In this document: positions 44,901 to 56,900 of the stretch, in pieces
Layout of the letters: every line of letters starts with the position of its first letter
How positions within the stretch are numbered: the first letter of the stretch is position 1
Assembly: GCF_947172395.1 (NCBI RefSeq)
Contig: NC_069093.1
Span: 7,413,561-7,477,560 of the forward strand
Source of the DNA: Bicyclus anynana
Lineage: Eukaryota > Arthropoda > Insecta > Lepidoptera > Nymphalidae
Length of the DNA stretch: 64,000 nucleotides
Reading direction: 5' to 3'
Notes under the pieces: model-generated
Told to the model about the DNA's origin: nothing
The model's database searches: none
Seen by the model: only the letters and a program-made list of their open reading frames with translations
Program-made: the position numbers and the translations under genes

Positions 44901-47900
44901 TTATTTCAATTAGGCTTAGTTTACAAGCACTTTTGAAAGGTCAAGATTATGTCATAATTTAATTTATTTTAATGGTGGTAATAATAGTCGAAAACTTAAA
45001 ACTAAAGTTACGAGGGTTCCAAACGCGCCTTGGTCCGGTCGTATTTTAACATAAAAAGTAAAGAAATAAGATTGAGTATTTTTTTTTTGGTAATTAATGA
45101 TTAATATATTAATTTACGTAATTGTTGTTAGTGTAAAATTTTGAAATACAAATTTCAATGAAAAAAGTTTGTATATGCGGTTGTCAAGGAGACGCGTGAC
45201 GTTTGTTTTTTGTCGATGTATGTTGACGAGCTCCGGTGAAAGGTGCGCAGAATAGGTTGCGCACAAAAACGTAACGCTGTCATTCGTTCATCGAATTTTG
45301 CTGCCCATTATTTTTTCATACCGGGGGCCATATATGAAAAATCGATTCTTAATGAGTAAACTCCAATGGAAGTATTTTAATACCTGTAGTCGGTGACGCG
45401 TCCACCGGCACCCTCAGAGAGCGCGGGCGGGTCCTCGTAGGGGGTGCGACCCCCCAGCGCGCCGATCCACAGCTCGCCGCCCTGCGCCGCCAGCACGTGC
45501 GACGCCGAGCGCCCGCCCCCCTTCCTTGAACCACTATTTGTTGTAGCTATTGAGTGTAACTGTCACCGTTAGATTGTAAAGATACCGTGTTAGCCCAGTG
45601 GATATGAACTCTGCCACAGATTCCGGAGGGTGTGGGATCGAATCCGGTCCGGGGCATGCACCTCCAACTTTTCAGTTGTGTGCAATTTAAGAATTTTAAT
45701 ATCACGTGTCTCAAACGGTGAAGGAAAACATCGTGAGGAAACCTGCACACCGGAGAATTTTCTTAATTCTCTGCGTGTGTGAAATCTGCCAATCCGCATT
45801 GGGCCAGCGTGGTGGACTATTGGCCTAACCCCTCTCATTCTGAGGTGACTCGAGATCAGCAGTGAGCCGAATATGGGTTGATAATGATGATATTATAATC
45901 TACCGTCATATTGTGAACTGAAAGTACTGATTACAATTTAACATGTTATTTTTGGTATATTAGGTAGATGATGACTTATAACAAGGGCCCGCAATTTACC
46001 TGGGCACTTCCAGCGTGACGGAGCGTCCGTTGAGCAGGAAGTTGACGAGGCAGGCGGAGGGCCGCGACGCGACGTCGGCCGGCGTCACGCGCCACAGCGG
46101 CCCGTTGCAGCCCCCCGCGCCGCCCTCCGCGCCCCGCGGCGTCCACCAGCGGAGCACCACCTGCGCACCGTGACGTCATCATCGTCATTCATCAAGCCGC
46201 TATATTGGATTTGTAATGACGTTTCTTAGCTAGTCATGTATTGTCATCAGAACTCAGAGCGTGTGCAAAATTTCATCCTCATCGAAAACCGGGAAGTGGT
46301 TCTTTTTTTTTTTATTACAAGTTAGCCCTTGACTACAATCTCACCTGATGGTAAGTGATGCAGTCTAAGATGGAAGCGGGCAAACTTGTTAGAAGGATGA
46401 AATACCACACCATTTTCGGTTTCTACACGAATCGGAACGCTAATTCGTTTGGCGGTACGTCTTTGTCAGTAGGTATCTAGCCACGGCCGAAGTCTCCCAC
46501 CAGTCAGACCTGGACCAATTAAGAAAAATTACAAATATTGAATTTAAGTCACGTGACTATTAAAAATCAAAAATCAAAAATCATTTATTCCAAGTAGGCT
46601 CAGTTTACAAGCACTTTTGACACGTCAGTTGACTATTTGTAAAGATTCTACCACCGGTTCGGAAGGCAGGTTCTGCTGAGAAGATACCGGCAAGAAACTC
46701 AACAGTTGCTCTTTTGAAAAAGTCATACAGTATTATAATTTACAATTAATAACAATTACTGTTTACATTTCTAATAGTTTTACTTTCTGTGTGAAGGTGG
46801 AAGCTGATCCAACGGCCTCCAAGCATCTTTATCATTAAGGAACTCATCAATGTTGTAGTACCCTCGACTAAGTAAATGTTTTTTAACACATTGCTTAAAG
46901 CTATGCATTGGCAGGTCCATCACAGTCTTGGGGATCTTATTATAGAAGAGTACACCCAAACCTACAAAAGATTTTTTTACTCTTTGGAGACGATATGCAG
47001 AAATAACTAACTTATGCCCGTGTCTAGTAAGACGTGGGTTTAAATCTCCTTTTCGTTTGTACAAATTAATATTTTGTCTTACATATACTATACTGTTATA
47101 TATATATTGACAGGCTACTGTTAGTATACCTATTTCTTTAAACTTTTGACGAAGGGACTCGCGTGATTTTAATTGATATATTGCTCGAATTGCTCTTTTT
47201 TGAAGTACAAATATAGATTGTATATCGGCAGCCTTGCCCCACAATAAAATACCGTAAGACATTACGCTGTGAAAGTACGCAAAATAAACAAGCCTAGCTG
47301 TATCAACATCAGTAAACTGTCTTATTTTTCTCACGGCAAATGCCGCTGAGCTAAGTTTACCAGACAGTTTTTCTATATGAGCACCCCACTGAAGTTTACA
47401 ATCCAAGGTCACTCCCAGGAAAACTGTGGAACTCTCCATTTCCAGTGTTTCACCATCGATCGTTATAGACTTATCTAATTTTTTAACATTTGGCAATGAA
47501 AACTCAATACATTTAGTTTTCTTGGCATTCAAAAGTAGATTATTTGCAGTGAACCAATGCGACACATGCGATATGGCACGGTTTACGTCGTCAGAGTTAT
47601 CTTTATTTCTGTCGGACTTAAAAATTAAGGGTGTGTCATCAGCAAACAGTACAATCTCACATATGCCGCTGACATGGTATGGTAAATCGTTTATGTACAC
47701 TAAAAATAAAAAAGGACCCAGAATTGAACCCTGTGGGACGCCCATTATGGTAGTGGAACCGTGCGACTTTATATCATTTATGCATACCTTTTGTGTTCTA
47801 TCACTGAGATAAGAGGCAATGAGATCGAGTGCAACACTTTCGATGCCATAGTGGCTTAACTTGAGTAGAAGGGTGTTAAAAATTTATTATTATTTTTTTC

Positions 47901-50900
47901 GTATTCCTGACAGCAAACCATTTTTGATATCCATATCATGTGGATGGATTTCAAACAGCCAGTCCGCCATCTTAGGGAGGCGGCCATATTGGATTTGTAA
48001 TGACGTTTCTTAGCTAGTCATGTATTGTCATCAGAACTCAGAGCGTGTGCAAAACTTCATCATAGATCGAAAGGGAAGTGGATCAAATTGTGATTCCAAG
48101 ATTTTCTTACATACATAGTTACAAGTGAAGCTAATATAAAGCGTGTATGAATAATTAGGTGAAAATAATATTTACAGATTCAACAGATTCGGCGGCGGTT
48201 TGCAGCGCTCTGAGGCCGGCGTGCGCTTCCGCGGAATGTATTATTTCTACGTCGTAGTTCGCACTCGAACTTGCGTTTTGTTCTTCCTGTAATTACATTT
48301 CAAAATAAGGAAAAGAAAGAAAGAAAGAAAAATGCCACACATCACAATATCTCCAGTACACCAGGACATCCAGGACAATACCCTGCGATGTGTGGCATAA
48401 CCCAGAAAATGGCCCCAGCTCAGCGTAATGCTACGTGACCATTTGAATTAGGACATGTAGCGCTGAATTTCAGTTGGAACCACAGATTGGGTAACACCAC
48501 GAACACAGCCAACACAACCTTATAATCTAAACTAATACCTACACTGACATTAAACTGAAAAATAAACTTAATAATAAATAACCAAAAGGAACTAAAATGA
48601 GTTAAACTATAGACCTAATAAAAAATATTATACTATTACTTCAATACATAATAAGTACATACTACGTATATGTTTATCCCACTGCTGCCACCATGTATTA
48701 ATAATGCTTGCCAGTTGGATACTATTTATGACCTACATTAGAAAATTAGCAGACGCCGCGCGGTTTCACCTGCGTGGTTCCCGTTTCCTTAGGAATACGG
48801 GGATAATATATAGCCTATAGCCTTCCTCGATAAATGGGCTATCTAACACAGAAAGATTTTTTAAAATTGGACCGGTAGTAACAATTTCTTCAGCTTTATA
48901 ATATTAGTCTAGATAGTTTAGAAAAATAAAATACCTCGCCATGTTGCAACAAAAAAGGAACCCATTTCTTACATTATTTATTCCATATAAAGCATAGGTC
49001 AAGTGCTTCAGCCCTGAACTGAGTTGAAGGAACATTTCCGGAGAGCAACATCCTGATTATCCTGGCAAGAAGATTAGGCCTTAAGGCCCATAACCTCGTC
49101 TGGCACATTGGGTAGATGAGCTTACAGTATTACTTGTGGTGTCCGTAATCCAGGAGTTTTTTTATTTCTGGTTTGCCTAACAGACACTTTATCTAAACTA
49201 ATATTATTAAGAGGTAAGATTTGAAGTTTGTTTGTTTGCTTGTCACAAATAGGGATTGAAACTCTTGGTCCCATAAAAAAAATCCACTATTAGTTTAAGT
49301 AAATATGTTTTTAAAAAATAATTGTATTATAAGAAAGTTTGAAGATCACGCGAATAACGTAACCTAAAGACGTAATAGTTAGTGAAAGACTAAGATTAAG
49401 TTATTGGACATTATCTTGGTATAATAATAATATATTATACTATAAGTTTAGGTTAAAGTTGAATGACTAATTAGACACATAAGTAGTCTAGATCGTAATT
49501 TTATGAAGTACCAAATTGGTACTTTACAACAGAGAGAGAGAGAGAGAAAAAAAAGTTAGTATGTAATTGATTACCTTCATAGGAATACCAGTGACAGTAG
49601 TGGTAGCTAGCCGGTAGTGCGGCAGAACCAATCGGCCCAACAGATTCGCTAACACACTCGCACGACACACAATCACCTCCACTCCCATGAGGCCTCCTCC
49701 CATCTAAAAGAAAAAATCGGCTGTTTGTAAAGTCGGTTTACTGACGATAGTTGAACGTGACAACGTCATAAGAAAATACTGATGGAATGGTTGCGTTTTT
49801 AAAAAAAAATGTTCGTTTTTTTTAAATACTGTGTAATAATCTTCATAGAACAGAATCTATTTTATTTCTTGTAAAAAAAGTTGGCAACCCTAGAGCGAAG
49901 AACGACGCATCTTTTTTCGAGTGTGCAGCCGGCTTCATTGAATTTTAAGACGTTGTCACGTCAAAAAATACATACTAATATTATAAAGACGAAAGTTTGT
50001 GTGTATGTGTGTGTAAGTATGTATTTTTGTTCTTCCCTTGCGCTGCGGCTACTGAAGCGATTTGGCTGAAATTTCGAATGGAAATTTATTTATTTATTTA
50101 TTTTATACACATATCTATACTAATATTATAAAGAGGTAAAGTTTGTAAGTTTGTCACATTTTTTAAATGGGGTAATCTTCGGAACTACTGGTCCGATTTT
50201 AAAAATTCTTTCACCAGTAGAATGCTACATTATCGGGGAGTGCTATAGGCTATATTTTATATTGGTATCATATATATTAGCCGAGTTATCACAGTTTTTG
50301 TCATACAGGTCGGACTGAAAATCCTCTTAAACAGACTTATTCGCATGCGCTGCCTTAATTATTGTGTAAAATTGAAATTAATGTATGGAGACTTTATGTA
50401 TCTTTAAAAGTTCTACAAAAAAGTCCGCGACACCATATATCTATCTTCTATATATTAGCAGATATAGTACCTTTTGTGTTTTAAAAATTATTAATTTTAT
50501 ATACTTAGGTTTACGTCATTATTTATACAACTAAACTTTAATCCTTATTAAAATAAATTATTTAATAATCACAAGGATATTATGGAGATAAGATTTGCCC
50601 TTTACAGTATGTTAATTACTTAAATAGTTTCGGAGATAATACAAAATTTCTAAAAGACGCAGAAATTCCGCTATATGACGTCGGGCGCTTTTATTTACGT
50701 AGTTCCCGTTCCCGTGTGAATATGAGGATCAAACATAGTCTATGACACTCGCAAATAACGTAGCTTTCTATTGGTAAAACAATTTTCCAAATCGGTCCAG
50801 TAGATCCAGAGATTACTTCCTACAACCACACGAACTTTACCTCTTTATATTATTAGCATAGAAGTCTCTATTTCTCTTGGTCATACCACCACTCTCGAAG

Positions 50901-53900
50901 GACTGGACCGATTTTGCTAAGGGTAGGAGTAAGATAGAGAAGTTACAGGGTAGGGTAGGGTACGGGTAGGGAAGCGTAGGGGTAGTGTAGGGGTAGGGTA
51001 GGTTTAGGGCCGGGTTTAGGGTAGTGGTAGGGTAGGGGTAGAGGTAGGTTAGTGGTAGGGTAGAGGTACGGGTAGGATAGGCGTGAGATAGGGGTACGGG
51101 TGGGATAGGGGTAGGAAAGGGATAGGGTACGGGAAGGGTAGGGGTAGGATAGGGGTAGAGTGTAGGTAAGGTAGGGGTAGGGTAGGGGTAGGTTTGGGGA
51201 AGGGTAGGGATAGGGTGGGGGTAGGGGTAGGGTAGATGTAGGGGTCGGGTAGGGTAGGGTTGGGATAGTGGGTAGGGTAGGGGTAGTAGTAAAGTTGACA
51301 TCGAAATTTACGCGGACGAAGTCGCGGGCGTTCGCTAGTGTCATATATAAACATTACAGGCTTAACCTAAAGTGTTTATATAAACTATCTATAATTACTG
51401 CATTACTTGTACGTATCTGCTAAAAGTCCTGTGAAATTCAGCAGGCGAGGAGAAAAACAAATCTAAGCCCGGATTCCACTCCAATACTCCGCTTAGCAAA
51501 GCCAACGCGCGAACAAGAGGTGACTCGCGGGTCTGCACCAACCTACATGTTGGAATAGTAAATAGCTTCATTTTGCGTGCCCTTTTTTGTATATTGGGTA
51601 TGTGGAACGGAACTAACTCTAGCACTGAAGGGTTAGACAATTCCCCCCTAATCAGTCGGAAGAAGTAATCCGCTAGAGCTACGCTACGTCTCACCTCTAG
51701 TGAATCATACCCCAGCATACCTTGTAAAAACAAAGTGGGATATACGTAAGGATAGCCAACATAATAACCGTACTGTTTGCGGTACAGCCACCTTAGAAAT
51801 TTTTTTTGAAGTTTCTCCAACATGAGTTTATATTTAACTTCATGTGGACTCCAGATAACTGAGTTACTTTCTAATATACTTCTCACAAAGCTATTGTAAA
51901 GTATTTTAATCGCTGCGACACTTTCAAGATCTCTCGATTGTCTTAATACAAAACCGAGGGTTTTGTAGGCTTTAGTCGTGATAGTCCTTATATGGTCAAC
52001 AAAACTTAGATCGGAACACATCAATACCCCTAAATCCTTCACGATAGATTGTCGTTCCAATACCACGTCTCCCAATCTATAGTGGTATTCATAGTCTGAG
52101 CGATCTCGTAAACGATACTACAGAACACTTAGTTTCATTAAACATCAGCCGATTACGGTCACTCCACTCAGCGACATTTTGAATGTCTCTCTGTAAAACG
52201 TCGCAGTCCACCAATGTTCGTAAGAATAATTTCAAGTCATCAGCAAACAACAGACAGTGAGCTGAACTAACAACCTCAGGCAAGTCGTTAATGAATATTG
52301 TAAATTCGAGAGGACCAGGGCTCGAACCTAAGCCCTGGCTTATTCCGGAAAACGTGTGATATGGGTTCGAAACGTACCCGTTGAAGTGAACGTACTGGCT
52401 CCGGTTACGGAGGTAGTCGGAGAAATAGATCTTTTCATCTCGGAAAATTCACGTTTCCCGCGGGATTTGTGAAAAACTGAATTCTACGCGTACGAAGTCG
52501 CAAGCGTCCGCTAGTAATTTCATAAATCTAGCGACAGGTCCGGATTAACGAGGTATAAGAGCGGACGAAGTCGAAGGCGTTCGGTATTCTAGTACAAAAT
52601 AGATAATAATATTATGTTTACAGTAATTTTCACCTCTATAACTGGTTGACTGTTTACTCTTGTGTCTGCTTTCTCTGGAGTTACATTGATTATAACTAAG
52701 TGGCAGTAGTGTACAACCAAAGATCTGAAAAAAAAATTAAATACTAAATTATATTATATAGTCTTTCTATATTTCTCAGTGTATTATGAAAAAAACGCGT
52801 CAAAATATTTGACAAACATACACTTATACCATTTTTTTCCTTACATGGCAAAAAAGGTAAACAAAGATCCGTCGTCACGACATTCACATATTTCTCACAA
52901 ACCGTCCGTTTAAACTAAATCATTTATATACACATCACTTCATTTAACGCGCACACCGCGAATTACATAAAAACTGCTTGTAATTAACTATTATATCACA
53001 TTTATTTCACTAAAAACGAAATCACAACAAGTTTTATTTCTACAGATTAACGAAAATGTTGCGAATTTGACATTTCGTAATGCTAGATTGTCTATGAATT
53101 GAAGAGACGGGAAAGATACATGAAATTATAACTCGTCGATAATTATGTACATATTTTTTAATTTTAATATTTGTGTCCTTTGTGGCTTATAAATAAAATA
53201 AATGTGTATCTTTATTAACACAGCACCAAAGAATATATTATACTCCATGGAGAAGAAGTAAATCTACATACATGAAAACGTTGGACATAGCAGCGACATT
53301 ATTTCCGCATACGAATATTTTTTCATAAAGTCAGTGGCAATTTTAAATGGAGATTTTTGATTTTAAAATAGTTGAAGGACCTAATTGAGAAAAAACAAAT
53401 AATGATTTAAAAAAATATATACAACCGACTTCAAAATATTAACGTACCCACGAAATTAAAAAAGGGAAAAATAATATCATTATATTTTCTGCCAAGCCAG
53501 TGTATTCAATCTATTAATTCAAGGTGTACCCTATCGTAAAGATTTTTGTTTCTCAGACATTATTTTTGTCTGTCATGTGTTTTTTTCAGTAACGACTTAA
53601 GTCAACGTCAGACGGGCTTGGCAGCGACTTCAAAATGACCCCTTTTGAAACATTTTGAAGTCGGTTGTATTTTTTCATAATATTTTTTTTTTTATTTTTA
53701 ATATACCTAATAAATAAATCAATCCATATGAAATTCAACCTAAAATCCACCCATCTGAAAGTCGGAATTTTCGGTTAGTTATATTATTGTTAGTCATACA
53801 CTACTCAGCAATCAGCAATAATATAACAACCAAACAACAAATAAATAACAAGACTAACAATTGCAAACGAAACAAATAAGTAATGATGATATGGAACAAA

Positions 53901-56900
53901 CATTGACACGACCTCACTGTGAGCATGGAAGCGACAATGTGGCACTTTTTGCTCGCAGTTAACTCATCCTAAACCGAGCATAACCGATCGCGGCGCGAGT
54001 GCTCCCGAATGTTTGTAATTATATAGCACGATCAAAAATTATTAAAAAACCGATAAACCGATTCTTCAATCACTTGCAAAATTTTTAAATTAAGAATAAA
54101 GAAAACAATACACAAATACGACTTGAATATTATGATTGCTGGATCAGAAAAATAAATAAAAGATTTGAAATACTAATGGAAAAAAATTTATTACTTTTGT
54201 TTCGCAACATGGTGAGATTTTTATTTTTCTGGTATACGTAAATCGTGATAGTCAGAGTTATTAGGATATTATATAAAGAAGTTTGAGAGATAGTGATGTA
54301 CAAGGGGCCGAAACTTTAGTACAAAGGTTTTTGAATATATGACATTATGCGGTAATAAATTTAGTAGGTTCTAGAGCTAGAAAAATGTTACGAATTATAA
54401 TTAGAGACAGACAGTAAGTGTACATTAATTCCAATTATGTTCTACATAGTCATTTGGACTAGTGGTGTATAACCAAGGTAAAAAAAGAAAGAAATAATAA
54501 TCTTTAATTCAATAGAAAAATATTTTTGTCGCTTTTTTGTTTTTCTCAATTGTTTTCTTCAACAATTTAAAAATTAAAAATTTCCATTATAAATTGCCAC
54601 TGACTTTATTTCAAAAATATTCGTATGCGGAAATAATGTCGCTACTATATCCAACAAAATGAAATGAAATGTTAATGTTTTTTAACTTTTGTAACTTTTG
54701 TATCTTTTGTAATTTTTAAAAATGTAAACTGTAAAATTTTTGTAATTTATTTACTTGGAAATAAAGGCTATATTATTATTATTATTATTACTATATCCAA
54801 CATTTTCATGTATTTCATGATTCACTTCTTCTCCTTGGAGTATATATTCTTAAAATTATATTTAATTTCCTAAAATGCACACAACTGAAAAGTTGGAAAA
54901 CGAAACGAATATGGAACGTATTCGTTTTTTAAGATGACGTATAGTAACGGATATTTTAGTTTAGTTATTTCAGATATAACGATACCTACTTGATATCGTT
55001 ACGATGCCCGCGGTTAACTTCTCAACCCTACTGATTGTCTTTGGTTCATAGTCAGCCATTATTGTTGTTTAAAATTGACATCTAAGAAAATTTCAAGTAT
55101 ACACACTTTTACTTTAAGAGTCATAAGTGATATAATGTGTATATTAGACCCAAACTTAAAGAGCTATGTGACTTCCAATCATGCTTAAAACGGACGATAA
55201 TAAACTTCAGCAGGTGTTGTTGGATGTCATCTGACCTTTTGAAGATGTCTGATAGCTTATTTACAAGTTTAGTCTTTGTCATCTAAATATGTATATAAAG
55301 CCATAATTATATACTAGATCACTTATAACAATATAAAAAACCGCTTGACATACGAAGTTGAAAGGTAGGGAGGTAGTATAGTTGGTAGATTTCTGCTAAG
55401 AATGAATTTTGATTACGAGAGAGAGAGGAAGTCCCCAGCGACAGCTGATTTGTGAGTTTTTTATTATTCATTACAAGTTAGTCCTTGACCACAATCTCAA
55501 CTGATGGGAAATGATGATGCTATCTTGGATGGAAGCAGGCTAATTTATTAGGAATTTTCATCATACGAAAATCCACAACCCGGTACTTCTTTGCCAGTAG
55601 GGTGGTAGGCCGAAGACTCCCAGCAAAAGAGTAAGTAAGAGAGTGATAATACATGTGGTTGGACTATCTAACACTGACCAGTTTCACCAAACTGGTCTTT
55701 AAAGCATAAATACTGTGTGCTAGTTGAGGTGGTTGGAGTATCCAACGCTTGTCAGGTAGTGAAACTGGTCTTTAAACTAATATACATACTGTGAGCTAGT
55801 TGACGCGTCAGTCGTGGTAGCCGGCTGTGGCGAGGACGCCTTCTTGTTCTGTGAGACCAGCGTATTGAGCGCAATCTCAGCGAGACTGCGTATTGAATCG
55901 TCATCTCTCGCACTTGTTATGCAAACTATGCGACCACTGCAACAAATATAAGTATAATTACAAAGGATACAAGCAACAAAATATGAAAACTATAACCAGG
56001 CCGTAAAGATATAAAATAGTGTAGAAAAGATAACCTTTTAATTAATATTATTAACCTGTAACTTTTTACTACCACAGTAAAAAAATACATAATACTAAAA
56101 GTAGGATTTATCAAAATAATTTGGTTTTGTACACAATTTTTCCTGCATAATTATTGACAAATATCAACTGATTATCAAAGGGATGTAGTTGCGGACATCA
56201 ACTAGTTCATAATATTAGCATTTGTTTACCGATTCTGAAAAGGTACATCAGTAGGTTGTCGAGCTGCTTGTGTAGGGGTTGGCTCAGCCAAGGCTTCTAT
56301 GGCTGCACACAGACCAACTACATCTCCGCCTGCACCTCGACGGACAGGGCCCACCAGGCATAGTCCATTCAGAACCTACACGATAATTTTTGATTAATCA
56401 CTAGAAATAAACTAAATTTGATAATTGTTTTTTTTATTTCTGGGCCTTTTCTGAACTTGTGTATATAAATATATAAAAATAAATTTAGTTTACATTAGTA
56501 AAATACAACTTTTTTGAATATTTGTTTAATATTTCATTCTAATGATAATCGTAATGATGATTCAGCATGAACTTCTTAAGACTAATATTCCATGTAGTCT
56601 ATTACTTGTACATAAAATTACTTAGTAAAAATTTCAATGCCAAGAGAAGTGGAAAGCCAAAATTGAAATCACTACTTACACCTTCTATAGTAGACATCTG
56701 CTTTCATATCAAAACCCCTAATTATTTTTATTACTCACATAGAACCTTTGTCTTTGGAGATTATTGAACCCTGGAGATTGTTACAGACCTCTTTGGGAAT
56801 AGCTCTTATGGATAATGCCAAGGCAGCAGTGTAGAATGTCTCATTCTATCCGTTGTTGCGTCATCTAATACACAGAGGGTTGAGCTGGGTTTTAGTGGGT

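Larger units (their letters stand above)
53234..54848. mobile_element. TIR element of ~1.6 kb with ~130-bp ends
   Basis: ACTCCATGGAGAAGAAGTAA…GGACATAGCAGCGACATTAT…TTCCGCATACGAATATTTTT at the left; the right arm (54560-54848) carries the complement. No transposase frame. Intron 4 of IntS13. Confidence 0.65.

Noticed and set aside
47426..47812. 128-codon plus-strand ORF
   Set aside because: Antisense of the LINE reverse transcriptase frame.
50837..51354. Proline/tyrosine-rich ORFs (PYPTPTLP repeats)
   Set aside because: They translate a GGGTAGGGGTA minisatellite in three frames; no gene context.
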